Origin: Paraspadella gotoi
Taxonomy: Eukaryota > Chaetognatha
Direction of reading: 5' to 3'
NCBI GenBank assembly: GCA_051294375.1
Contig: CM119266.1
Span: forward strand, 23,584,776-23,648,775
DNA: 64,000 bases
Under the pieces are notes generated by a model. The model was not told the DNA's origin and ran no database searches. It was given only the letters and a program-made list of their open reading frames with translations. Shown in pieces: positions 12,900 through 25,079 of the stretch. The position numbers and the translations under genes were made by a program. Positions within the stretch are counted from its first letter, which is position 1. Every line of letters begins with the position of its first letter.

Positions 12900-13370
12900 T
12901 AATCAGGAGTTTTTCCCTTCGAGTTGCGAAGAACTAAAGGAGGACTGATTGAAAGAAGAAGGCGAAAGAAGGAGACAAGAAAAAAAAAGCTGATTGAAAA
13001 TGGAAGGAGAAGAGAGAAGAAACGAAAGAAAAGAAGGAGATTGAAGAGAGAAGTAGAAGAAGATAAACGGAGAATAAAACAGAAAAAGAAGAAGAGTAGA
13101 AAAGAAAGAAGCGAGAAGGAGNNNNNNNNNNNNNNNNNNNNNNNNNNNNNNNNNNNNNNNNNNNNNNNNNNNNNNNNNNNNNNNNNNNNNNNNNNNNNNN
13201 NNNNNNNNNNNNNNNNNNNNNNNNNNNNNNNNNNNNNNNNNNNNNNNNNNNNNNNNNNNNNNNNNNNNNNNNNNNNNNNNNNNNNNNNNNNNNNNNNNNN
13301 NNNNNNNNNNNNNNNNNNNNNNNNNNNNNNNNNNNNNNNNNNNNNNNNNNNNNNNNNNNNNNNNNNNNNN
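12900..13370. repeat. Purine-rich block running into a gap
   Basis: About 220 bases of A/G-rich sequence (12930-13121) enter a gap of N (13122-13370). The open frames on either strand are compositional (Lys/Arg/Glu or Phe/Leu/Ser) and extended by the gap. Confidence 0.7.
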
Positions 13371-13581
13371 GAGAGTTTTTTTGACGAAGTACTTGTTAAT
13401 TTTATATATATATCATAAAATGAAAAATGAAAAAAAATCAATACAATTTTGACATACCGTATACTTCTTAGACCTTGTACATAATTTTTTAAAGAGTTTG
13501 TTTTCGAATAGAATTTTTTCTCTTTTTTTTATATCCGAAATCAAATAACATCCAAATGGGACCAAGTGTAAAGAAGTCAAT

Positions 13582-13584
13582 TCA

Positions 13585-13636
<52 letters not shown>

Positions 13637-13637
13637 A
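13582..13637 (+). repeat. (GAAA)n microsatellite
   Basis: About 13 nearly perfect tetranucleotide units. Confidence 0.95.
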
Positions 13638-13799
13638 AAAAAATGTTTAGTGAGCCATCATATAAACTTCTGTATCATCGAACGAATATTTAAATGTGTC
13701 AAAAGTTTTGATATGTGTAAAAATATTACAAAATTAAAAAAAGGAAGGAGAATTTATTCTTTAAATATTTGCCAAAATAAAAAATCAATTTAACAAAAC

Positions 13800-16080
13800 A
13801 AGAGACGACCCTTTAACAAAACAAGACGTCACATCGCTTTCCTCCCTCGTTGCTCTTTCGTCCGAATCGGACGACGACGATGCGCGAAACTCTCGCGAGA
13901 TGGCAGCGTCTCGGACGACCGTCAAAATCTTGGCCGCGATTCGGATAGCGAAAAAAAAATAANNNNNNNNNNNNNNNNNNNNNNNNNNNNNNNNNNNNNN
14001 NNNNNNNNNNNNNNNNNNNNNNNNNNNNNNNNNNNNNNNNNNNNNNNNNNNNNNNNNNNNNNNNNNNNNNNNNNNNNNNNNNNNNNNNNNNNNNNNNNNN
14101 NNNNNNNNNNNNNNNNNNNNNNNNNNNNNNNNGAGGGGGTGCGGTATCGCCCAAAGGTGAAGGTCGAGCAGGAGTGACGCCAGGGGGCGATGGAGCGATC
14201 GAAAGGGATGGTAAGGCGTGGCAGGAAAAGGGGTGACTCATGAGGAGGGTTAACTCGTCGCGGGGGTGATCGTTAGAGTGGAAATGGGGGAGGGACGAAA
14301 CAGTGAATGGTTGAACACGGATTTCTTAGAAATGTTTTGGTAAGTTAGCAGACGAATGAAGAGAGCGAAGACATAAAAAACATGGGTAAGTTTCCTCGAT
14401 TATAAATCGGAGTGATAAGGATGGAATTTTTTCGTCGAACGGATTAAGATTTGGGTCGAGTTTAATGAACTCGAATGTGGAGATGAATCGAGAGAACAGG
14501 TTAACGAATCGAGAGGACAAGTCAACTAATCGAGAGGACAGGTTAAAGAATCGAGAGGACATGTCAATGAATCGAGAGGACAGGTTAACGAATCGAGAAG
14601 AGAGGTTAACGAATCGGGTCGACGTCGAAATGAGGAAAGGGAATTCGAGAGGCGACGTTTCTTCTCCGTGGAGATTTTGAGGTCGAGAGTTCGACTGAAT
14701 TATCATTTGATTTGGACGCGAGATGGGATCAAATTTGACGCGTGGACTGCGGGGGTGGGGGTGATACGAAGACTTTCGTGTGTCCTGAGAGATATAATAT
14801 ATATCTACGTTATTTTTTTAAACCTCCGGCGAGAAATGAACCCTTAAAATATTAACTTATAAAGTTTTAAAAGAATCTTTCTACATCAAACCCTTAACAT
14901 CCCATTCTCCTCAGAGTGAAACGAAACTTTCGCCAGCAATAAAGTATAAAAAAAATTTCATCTCTCTCTCTCTCTCGCTCTCCTTCTTTTCTTGAAGAAG
15001 GAAGAAGGAAGAAGGAAGAAAATAAAAAGGAGAGAAAAATGTTCGTGTCAGGTTTCCGCCGGAGAGAGGAAGGATGTTGACCTTTGAACTCTGAGGAGGT
15101 CGTCTCAAGGTCGACCTGCGCCATTCCTCACCCTTCACCGCCCTCGGCCCCGACCCATCGCGAATTCGTCACTCTCTCTCTCTCCTCTCTTTTTTTTTAC
15201 TTTTCTATTTCCCCCTTCTATTTTTTTCTATTTTACCCACTCCTTACTTTTCCCATTATCCCCTTCTCGTAATTCTTTATATATTTTTCTCAAGATATTT
15301 TCGGGCGTCTCTTTTAATTTTTTTTTTTTCAGTGCATCAACTAAACCCAACATTTTCTATCGTACTACATACTTCATTCTCATAGACTTATAGTCGCAGG
15401 GAGTCTTTGTTTCTTAATTTAATTTCATCCACGCTTTTTATACCCTTTTGAAGCACATTCCTTCGAATATGTAAGTCTTTGTTCATTGAGTTTATTCGAT
15501 ATTCCCACATCTATACTATAAATTCTATGGTTTATTTAGAATTTTATTTATCTCTGTTTATAACTTCGTTTCTTTCTCGTCTTATAAATTTCTAATCTTC
15601 AAATTCTCAACCCATATTATTCCTTACCCATCGACCTTACTTTTTCTTTTCCTTCCTCTCCTCTGCCTCTCCGCTGACCTTTTGGCGTCGCTGCCTTCGC
15701 CTACATCCGGGTCTCCTTGGAGATCGCTTCGAGGAAAGAACGGGTAAGGTTGATTCTCGAGGGATGTAATAACTTAGTAGGAGTTGTGAATGTTTAGTAG
15801 GAATATAGAGGACATAATTTTTAAAATAATTTGAACTTAAACCGAAACAAAATTTTTTTTATAGTTTTATTATAGTCATAGAGTCATCTTAATAAGCGGA
15901 TTTTGAGAATCTAAGAAGATTAGGAATACTAGAAACGAAAAATAAAAAAAAAGTATCAAAGAAAATGAAAATTAAACATTGGACGTTGTAGAAATGAGAC
16001 CAGAGTAGATTAAAAAGTCATAACAAACATGGCGAGGAAAAAAAAAAATAAGAAAGTGATGACCGCATCAGAGGAAACAT
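13800..16080. repeat. Segment also present as an error-rich direct copy at 25.1-27.65 kb
   Basis: The segment contains a GC-rich part around a gap (13963-14132), a 21-bp minisatellite (14480-14625), CT tracts and AT-rich DNA. It is repeated in the same orientation at about 25.1-27.65 kb with frequent one-base insertions. The shared order of landmarks (GGTGACTCATG, the minisatellite, a CTTTCGCCAGCAATAAAGTA block, TTTTCGGGCGTCTCTTTTAA, AAGAACGGGTAAGGTTGATT) makes the relation clear. No gene was recognised. Confidence 0.85.
14480..14625 (+). repeat. 21-bp minisatellite (about seven units)
   Basis: Tandem units of the form AATCGAGAGGACAGGTTAAC, with point changes such as AAGTCAACT or ATGTCAATG at the unit end. 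The degenerate copy in the 25-27 kb segment (about 25905-26060) carries inserted bases and irregular spacing. Confidence 0.9.
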
Positions 16081-16199
16081 GAGCTGGAATCACGAAATGG
16101 AGCAAAAAAAAGACAGAGGGGGGAGGCTGAGAGAGGCAAGGGGGGAGGAGAACCGCGAGGCGTTTCTGAGGCAAAATTCTTTAATTTTTCGGGTCAACT

Positions 16200-16370
16200 C
16201 TCGAGTCGCGTTCGTCGTTTTCGTCGTCGTCGATATCGTCTTCGTGAACGTCGCCGTCGTCGTCATCGTCGTCTTCTTTGTTGTCGTTTTCATCGTCATT
16301 CTCATCGTCGTGGTTTTCGTTGTCAACGTCGATTTGATCGTCGTCGTCATCGTCGTCGTCGTTGTTCCGG
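16200..16370 (+). repeat. (GTC/GTT)n trinucleotide tract
   Basis: Interrupted trinucleotide repeats, mostly TCG and TCA. In one minus-strand frame it reads as a long Asp/Glu/Asn run, as expected for the repeat, so I do not call it a gene. Confidence 0.85.
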
Positions 16371-16854
16371 ATTTCTGGAGCGAATTCGGAGCAAAATGTG
16401 GGAAAAGGATTTCGGCGACGAAGCCGAGAAATGGTGAAAAGGGAGGAAAGAAAATGGAAAAAAAGAGAATAAAAGAAAAAAAAAAGTGGAAATGGACAGA
16501 AAAGGGTTAAAATTGGAAAGAACACGGAAATCGAGTTTAGGAAGAAAAGAAGCGGTTGACAAGTAAAAGCTTTCGGTTCATGTTGACAGTTTGGCGAGAG
16601 AGAATGAACGACTTGCGTTTTTGTAATTTATTAATAGAAATACTACGTTTACTAATTGACGAAGTCTGAAAATAAATGGAGGAAAACGATCGAGGGAATC
16701 GGAAATGGAGAAAACTTTGGATGAATTTTTTACAAGAGAAAAGAGAAAGAAATTATTCTTCCATTATTTTTCTTGATTTTCCGTCAAGAAGAAGAAAAAC
16801 GGTGAATATTACTCATTATTCATGATCCATCTATCCATCCATCGGTCTCGGTTT

Positions 16855-16894
<40 letters not shown>

Positions 16895-17488
16895 ATGGCG
16901 ATGATGATGAAATTATAATGGCGATGATGATAATGATGTTATGATGATGACGATGAAGACTTTATGATGACGATGACAACGACGACTGACGACGACAACG
17001 ACGATGCGGAGGTGTGAAGGTCAGTGCCACGCAGGGGTGCTGGGCGTGGATGATGAGCAGTAATCAAATAAACGACTTCTGCGCCTCTCGAAGTCCGAGG
17101 GAAACGCCGACGCTTCGGACGGCGGAGAGGAGGGAAAGAGAGGTGGGTATATATGGTGTTGAGTGGAGGGGGTGAGGATTGCGTGAGTGGAGAAAAAACG
17201 CGAGAGGCGGGACGGTAGGGAAAATGTCGGACAATGGAGATGACAAACCTTGATAATTCCGAGATGGGATAACGAGAAGAGAGAAGGGAGAAAAAAAGGG
17301 AGAGGAAAAGGTGAGAAAGGGAGGAGAGGGAATGGAGAAAAGGAGGGGGGAAAGGGGAAAATGAGAGAGAGGAGGACATACAAAAGAGCCAGCGGAGAAA
17401 AGTAGGTCGCGAATCCGGAGAGATGAATCGAACGTAAATTGGATCCAAGATGGAAGAAAAGATTCGTGATTCGGCGAATTGAGTTATG

Positions 17489-17611
<123 letters not shown>

Positions 17612-17906
17612 ATTTTTCTATTGGACCATCTTTAGGTTGGTGAGGTCAGTGCAAAGTTTCAGGGCTCGGCGAGGGCGTCTTTGCAGGGCCGGAGGTCATC
17701 GGGGTTTTGCGGTGCAGGAGGATCAAGAACGCGGGGAAATCTTGTCGAATGCAAATGAGAGAGAGGCGACGTCGCGGGGTCGAATGACGGACATACGAAA
17801 GCGGTTGGGACGATGTGGGGTTATTTTGGCTGATATGAGACGAGTGGGGGTGGAGGTGTATTACACACTTTTATATATGTACTAGTTTATAGAGCGATGT
17901 AGGAAA

Positions 17907-17910
<4 letters not shown>

Positions 17911-17988
<78 letters not shown>

Positions 17989-18001
17989 AAGAAAGATAGG
18001 T

Positions 18002-18036
<35 letters not shown>

Positions 18037-18070
18037 AACATAGAAAGAAAAAAAGAAAGAAGAGAGAAAG
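17911..18070 (+). repeat. (GA)n followed by (GAAA)n
   Basis: A compound purine tract, mirrored by TTTC and CT repeats at about 30895-31062 in the opposite arm. Confidence 0.95.
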
Positions 18071-18936
18071 AGAGAAAAGAGAGTTAGATAAAAATAAAAG
18101 ATGATTTATTTTTCTGTAACAGTAAGAGAGAAAGAAGTAAACGAAACGGTAAGAAAATACAATCAAGATAAACGAGAAACGAGAAATGAGGAAAGCGTAA
18201 ATGATGTGAAAATGAAAATTGAAGAGGAGAAAGTCCGTTATGAAGGGAAATTAAAAAAAGAGGAGAAGAGAGAAAAGAAAGGGAGAAAGCGCGAGAGACT
18301 CCTGCTTCATTAGGACAAACACTAGGTGAATTCAAGGTTAACTGGATCAGGGAAGAAAACTCTTTTTGTCTTTGTAACTCTTTTTTTTAATCTTTATTTT
18401 TCCCGCTTCCGTTTTCATTTTTGCTTCAAACCTTTCGCTTGCCGCGAGTTTTTATTATTTTTTTTTATTATTTTTTAAAATTTTTCCTTCGTGTTTATTT
18501 TTTTTTTTATTATTTTTTTTTTATATTTTCCCCCTTTTATTCTTTATCCGACTTCGACTGTACTTTATATTTCATCCCTTTTTCAGATTCCTATTTGTGC
18601 CATCGCTAGTTTCATACCGCCCTGAGCTTTTTCTTCTCTTCTTTTTCATTTCCTCTTCTTATTTTTACGCTTCTCTTTTCATTTTTTATCTCGATCTTTT
18701 TTTTTTTCTGCAAAGATAAAAAAACTTGTAATTTATGCGAGAGGAAGAAATAAAATGACGTCCTTGTTCGTCATGGAAGGTAACCTCGTGTCACGGTCTT
18801 TCTAGAATAGAGGAAGAAGAGAGAGAGAGAAAGAGAAAGAGAAACAGAGAGAGAGAGACTGCCCTAAAGATAGATCTTCCTTCAAGAAACGCGGTGGTTT
18901 GGCCTAACACTAAAGACGGTTTCAGATATTGTTTTA

Positions 18937-18984
18937 TTGTACAATGTACAATGTACATGTACAATGTACAATGTACAATGTACA
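18937..18984. repeat. TACAATG heptamer array
   Basis: Tandem 7-bp TACAATG units containing the self-complementary TGTACA, with one irregular unit. The equivalent array in the other arm (about 29955-30005) reads CATTGTA on the + strand and has more regular copies. Confidence 0.9.
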
Positions 18985-19780
18985 GTCCAAATTCTACTTT
19001 GATTCCATCTTCCATTATCATGGCTTCTCACGGTCATCCCTACCACAACCCCTTCATTAATATTCCCTCCCCGACCTCGCCCACAGTCTCTATTTCTTCG
19101 TTCCTTATCCTTTTCTTACCCTAACTTACCTCACAGTTGCTTTTTGTCACTTTCGCTCCCTTCCATCCCTTACCCCCCCTATCACAAAACGCGCTTAAAC
19201 GCTGCGGCCTCGACCCCGGCCGTACGATTTTCTCGTGTTCGGCCGCGCGTCCGTCGGCCTCCGGGTCGGCGTTTATTATTGTAGCCGCGCGTCGAAGGTC
19301 GACGGAAGAAAAAACCGATTTCCCGAAAGGAGGTGAAAGGGGAAATGGCAAGCGGGAAGGACCGAGAGCTGGCGAGGGGAAAGTAGGGGGGTGGAAGTGG
19401 GGTAGGGCGGGGAGTCGTTACGAAATGATTTTAAGGTTTATTAGTGAAGGGCAAAGTTTTGTGGAATTTCGAGAAAAGGCGAAGCGCCCGTGGACGGGGT
19501 TTAGTTCTCACTTTTTTTTTTGATGTTTTATCGGGGGAAGAGGTAGCGAGTGTGAAGAGAAGAAGCGAAGTTCAAAGGGAAGTTTCTCTCTGAAAAAGGA
19601 GTCGGGTTGCGCGTTGAGAGAGTGAGTTCGAGCATTGTAGTGGAGTGGAATGGCGCGAAACGGAAGGTGTAATTTGATAAGGCACCCAGGGAAAAAAAAG
19701 ACGGGGAGAATTAGTTTGAGAGGACGAGAGAGAGAGAGAGAAGAGAAGAGGCAGAGAGAGAGAGAGGAGAGAGAGAAGAG

Positions 19781-19821
<41 letters not shown>

Positions 19822-20540
19822 AGAGAGAGAGAGAATACGTGAAAAAGAGAGAGGAAATGAGGAAGACAGTTATCTGCTTTTAAATGGGATTTGGAGGTTA
19901 GTAGAGAGAGAGAGTAAGTTGAAAACCGATACTTGTGTCTAAATCTTTGGGAATGTAATTAGATGTATATCAAAAGTTTAGTATTAATGACTTAAATGAT
20001 AAGATTAGGCTAACGAAGGCATGGGAAGGTGACGAAAAAACGGTGAGAAGTCGCGGAACCAAGAAAGCGTGTTGAGGACTCAGGGTTCACGAAAAGCGTG
20101 AGATTTCCGGTACTGTGAAGGGGTTTCGAGGAAAGAGCGAATTAATCTTCAGGGGAACAATGAAAGAAGCGAAGAAAATCTGATGCCAATTAAATCCTTC
20201 ACTCCGCGAGGCGACGAAATGTCAACTTCCGGAGTAAGAAAAACAACTTGTCGATTTAATCCGTATGTAATCTTAAGTAAATACGAAGCCATTAAATTTT
20301 AAAAAAAAAAAATAATGTAAACGATTGCAAAGTCAATTCATACAGACCAGAATTGGATGGGTCAAGGGTCATTTAACTACTTTTAGGGGAGAATTACAAT
20401 GACAATAGCCTAAGTAGTCGTAAAGATATTAAAACTGATTTAAACACGGAATTGTTTCCGTTCTATAAATAGATAAAAGAAGCAATTAACAATTTAAAAG
20501 TTTTGGAAACAAAAGACAAAAGAATAAGAGTGACGGGAGC

Positions 20541-20870
20541 TTAATATTTACCGACTCCCACCGGCATATTTCTGACCCGGTTGACAACGAAAACGTGAAT
20601 AAGAAACCGGACGTGATAGACACATTTTAAGGCTGAATTCCCGGATGTAGTGACAACCGACGTGAAAGGACGACGCAACGGAAGATTACAAAGTTTACGA
20701 GTTTCGGGAAGCGAGAGACGCCGGGCGTCATAAAAAATCACGTGACCGCGACGACCCGCCTCGCGAGTCACCGTGAACGCGGAGGACCCTTTTCGAATTT
20801 CACGCGGTCCGTTTGTGGATGCTAATTCAGCGAATCGGCCCTCGAGGGGTCGCTGAATGTTTTGTCGCAA
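20541..20870. promoter_or_regulatory. GC-rich E-box region conserved in both arms of repeat B
   Basis: A CpG-rich island in AT-rich surroundings with CACGTG at 20739-20744 in the context ATCACGTGACCGCG. The other arm keeps CACGTG at 28278-28283. Most of the patch aligns between arms, with small indels. A 109-codon minus-strand frame here is not maintained at the same length in the other arm, so I favour regulatory sequence over coding. No transcript is identified. Confidence 0.3.
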
Positions 20871-21222
20871 AAGCTTGTGTTTACGTTTTGATCGGGATAT
20901 TAGAATTAAATGCCTGAAAGAAAAAATGGTTTGAAAAGCTGTTCAATTAGTTATTACAAATATTTGTTCTTTCGCTTTCTATCGACTGATCTTAGATTAA
21001 CTTTCTCGGTTCCAATGATTTTATTATTCTTTCGCGGTTCGACACAAAAATAATTTTAATTCTTTTTTTTTTAAAATTTTTAATGTTCTTAATTTTCGAC
21101 ACTCGCCACCAATGACCATCTTTTCAGTTTTTATCCCACGTATCACTATATAATTATTTTTTTTTGACGGTTTCTTTCATCGTTATTTTCTTTTTACATT
21201 TAACTTTCGCATCTTTTAAATT

Positions 21223-21251
21223 AACTCTCTCTCTCTCTTCTCTTCTCTTCT

Positions 21252-21289
<38 letters not shown>

Positions 21290-21434
21290 CTCTCTCTCTT
21301 CTCTCTCTCTCTCAGCTTTTTTTTCATAATTCCCGCGTTAGACGTGCGCTTATGCCAGCATAATTCCCTTTGCACTCACGTCCGCTCATAATCTTGGTCT
21401 AAATAAGGGCCATTCTCTTCTATCCTCTTCTCCT

Positions 21435-21512
<78 letters not shown>
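21223..21512 (+). repeat. Two (CT)n clusters
   Basis: CT dinucleotide repeats at 21223-21315 and 21430-21512, separated by about 115 bases of unique sequence. Confidence 0.9.
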
Positions 21513-21516
<4 letters not shown>

Positions 21517-21549
21517 CACCTCCCTTTTCTACATCGCCTCGACACTCTC

Positions 21550-21866
21550 TCCCTCCCTTCTCCAGTCTGGTCGGTTCTCTCTCGGCGCGAGGTTCACCCC
21601 CGTAATTTGTTGCCAGGGACGGTCCCATTCAAGGCAGGCGCCATAACCGATGGGCGGTTTAATGGTATACTTTGGGTACTTGGACGGGAAGGAGAGAGAG
21701 GGAATGGAGAAGGGAGGAAAGAAGGTGAAAAGAGGATGAAGAAAGAAAGAAAGAAGAAAGAAAGAAGGAAAGAAAGAAAGAAAGAAAGGAAGAAAAAAGA
21801 CTAGAAAGAAAGAAAGAAAAGAAATAAGAGAAAGTACGGAAAAAGAGACAAAAAGAGAAAAGAAAA

Positions 21867-21897
<31 letters not shown>

Positions 21898-22985
21898 AGA
21901 AGAAAAGAAAAGGAAAGAAAGGAAAGAAAGAAAGAATAGAAGAAAGAAAAGAAAGAAAAAGAATGAAAAAAAAAGAAAAAAGAAAAAAAGAAAGAAAGAA
22001 AAGAAAGAAAAGAAAGAAAAGAAAGAAAAAAAGATAAAAAGTAAAAAGAGAGGGAACGTGTTTCTAACCCTTAACCGAAAGAAAGGGAGCGGGTGGGTTC
22101 CGAAGTAAGTCTCATGGAAGGGTATGTTGCTAGCTTGACTCAGGTTAGGTCAAAGCGAAAGGTTGGGTAATTGAATGACGTTTCGCGGTTCTCGTTCTAG
22201 AGGTCTGAGGGGTTGAAGCTTCCGAGGGCGTGAGGGAGAGAGAGAGAGAGAGATAGGAGAGGAGAGGAGAAGAGAGAGAGNNNNNNNNNNNNNNNNNNNN
22301 NNNNNCTTCAACCCCTCAGACCCTCTAGAACGAGAACCGCGAAAGTCATTCATTACCCATCCTTTCGCTTTGACCTAACCTGAGTCAAGCTAGCAACATA
22401 CCCTTCCATGAGACTTACTCCGAACCCACCCGCTCCCTTTCTTTCGGTTAGGGTTAGAAACACGTTCCTCTCTTTTTTACTTTTTATCTTTTTTTCTTTC
22501 TTTTCTTTCTTTTCTTTCTTTTCTTTTTTTTCTTTTTTTTTTTCTTTTTTTTTCATTCTTTTCTTTCTTTTCTTTCTTCTATTCTTTCTTTCTTTACTTC
22601 TTTCTTTTCTTTTCTTCTTATTTTTCTTTCTTTACTTTCTTTCTTTCTTTCTTCTTTTTTCTTTTTTCTCTTTTTGTCTCTTTTCGTACTTTCTCTTATT
22701 CTTTTCTTTCTTTCTTTCGTTTCTTTTCCTTCCTTCTTTCTTTCTTTCTTTTCTTTTCTTTCTTTCTTTCTTTCTTTCTTCATCCTCTTTCACCTTCTTT
22801 CCTCCCTTCCTCCAATCTTCCCTCTCTCTCCTTCTCCCGTCCAAGTACCAAAAATTGAGGTGAAACATTAACCCGCATCGGGGGGATTATGGCGCCTGCC
22901 TTGAATGGGACCGTCCCTGGCAAGCATTACGGGGGTGACCTCGCGCCGAGAGAGAACCGACCAGACTGGAGAGGGAGGGGATATA
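21550..22985. repeat. Palindrome around a 25-N gap
   Basis: Sequence from about 21550 to 22270 returns inverted at about 22306-22985. Outer ends share CTCCAGTCTGGTCGGTT (and its complement); inner ends share GAGGTCTGAGGGGTTGAAG (and its complement). The centre is exactly a 25-N gap (22281-22305). Each arm holds about 300 bases of (GAAA)n-type repeat (21737-22045 and 22480-22795 as TTTC). Similar outer-end sequence recurs once more at about 23575-23635 in error-rich form. Confidence 0.9.
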
Positions 22986-22989
22986 TTAA

Positions 22990-24660
22990 GCTTTAAATAA
23001 AATGATTAAACACACATCACTCTATCTGGCATCTTCGAAAATATATAGTATCAGCACTGGCATCAGGTTCTTTCAGAATCTATCGGATCACCATTCACAG
23101 AGATATTCTCTCCTTCGCTCCTTCTCTTCTCCTGCTTCTCTGCTTTTCGTTCTTCTCTTCTCGTGCTTTCTTTCTGCTTCTCGTGTCCATAGCACTATAC
23201 ACACGCACAACTATTCACGTATGCATGACGTCCGTAGTGGCGCCCTCTGATGTTTCGTTCTCGCTTTCGCCTCTTGCGGCCCTGCGTGAAATTCATCCCC
23301 TTCTTATCTCCATTCATCCATATCCCTCAATCTCGGTACCGATCCGCGTTCAGAGTTGGAGTATGTCTCGTGTTAGTATATCATCAAAAAAAGCTACTCT
23401 CTCTTCATCTCTCTCTTCTTTCTTTCTACTCATTTCGAGAAGGAGAGACTCTGAGTTTTCTGTTTCTTCTCGTGGGCTAGTTTTCTCTCTTACTTTTCGT
23501 TTGTGTTTTTCTGCTATTTCATCGTTCTTATGCCTAATCATACCCCACCTGCCCTTTTCTAGCATCGCACTGCGACACTTATCTCTCTTCCCTCCCTTGC
23601 TCCAGTCTCTGGGTTGTGTCGGTTCTCTTTATGGTCGCTTTTCGTTTGGCGTTCGTTGTATTTGGTTTCACTCACGCATCGACGAGCGTCTGAGAGTAGA
23701 ATTGGACTGGGTGATCCTGTCCACGCGATGTCGCGCGAGAGCGGTCAACCTATATACTCGCACAGGGTGAGGCAAACATCTTAAACAGCATACTCGAGTA
23801 TAACGTATCATCGAGAGATCTGGTAGAGAGTGTGAGTATTAATAAACTTGTATAATTATCAACAACCTGATAAAATAAACTGTAAAAAATTACTGTAAAA
23901 TACTCTCGGTAACATAACCAGTTATGATATGAAATTGTGGATTTCGGACTAGTGAGAACTGCCGGAGAGAAGCAATGGGATCGGTTGCATATATGCAGAG
24001 GGAGAATGAGGGAAGGGAGAGAAAGAGAGAAGAGAAGCGAAGGCGAGTGCAGAGAGGATGGATCGGATATTCGAGAAAGCTATATAGTATATATGATTAT
24101 ATTATAGAAAGACGTTTAACACCGAAAGAAGATTAAAAGAAAGAAAAGCAGAAAAAGAAAGAACGGAGAGAGCGAAACCAACCGAAAGAGAGAAAGAAGG
24201 ACAAAGAGACGAGTAGAAGACGAATCGAGGGAGAGGATATGACGTGAATCATAGAAAAGTCGACGCAACTATGCAACAGAGAGGCGCCGAGAGAGAGAAA
24301 GGAGAAGAAAAAAAGATACGAGAGAAGAAGCGAGATGAGGGAAGAACGAATAATATGTATGAAGGGAATGAGAGAGAGGAGGAAAAGGGAATAAAGAATG
24401 AAATATTGGAAGGAAGAAAAGAGAGAGAGAGGGAGAAAAGCAGAAGGAAGAAGAAGGACGATGAGAGAAGAAAGAGAAAGAAGAAGAGAGAAGAGAAAAA
24501 GAGAGAAAGGAGAGAAGGAAAGAGAAGAAAAGAAAAAGAAGAAGAGAAAGAGAAAAAGGAGAAAGAGAAAGAGGAGTAGAGAGAGAGAGTAAAAAATGAG
24601 AGATGAACCGTTAGTATTCGTAACCCTAATCAGATCGATATGTACATAGTGGTAAGTCGT
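22990..24660. other. Gene-poor stretch, partly an error-rich copy
   Basis: Part of this (about 23540-23640) resembles 21530-21600 with insertions, suggesting low-accuracy sequence. A purine-rich block occupies 24000-24590. The 195-codon frame at 23183-23770 is Ser/Leu/Arg-rich without a recognisable domain, lies in the noisy segment, and is not called. Confidence 0.55.
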
Positions 24661-25079
24661 GCATTGTGTGAGTCGTCAGAGGAGTTACGTAGTTTTACTA
24701 AATGGGCCACGTACGCGAGGATGACGAGTCTTTGTTAGAGCATTCTGACCAGACCCTCACGGTGTTTTAGAGGGTCAAAGTAGCGATTAATATGTGAATT
24801 AGGAGCGCTCACACATAAACAGACATGAGCAAATACGCCCAGACTTATCTCCACAAGTGACAGTATTTGGAGGAGGATCTAGATGGGGAATTTGGAAGCT
24901 CCGAGGTTCGGAGTCAGCGACGAAAGAGAAGAAGAGAAAAGGAGCGCGAACGCTACGGAGAGACGAGAGAGAGAAAGAAGAGGAGAAGAGAGAGGAGAGA
25001 GAAAGAGAGAGAGAAGGAGAGAGAAAGAGAGAGAGAGAGAGGAGAGAGGAGAGGAGGAGAAGAGAAAATATTCTGGATG

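Noticed and set aside
16181-16525. Long Asp/Asn/Glu frame on the minus strand
   Set aside because: It is the translation of a (GAC/GAT)n tract with repeat-like composition in all frames.
20541-20870. 109-codon minus-strand frame
   Set aside because: The other arm does not keep the same frame over its length; only a short end (VVNRVRNMPVGVG) is shared, as expected for general sequence similarity.
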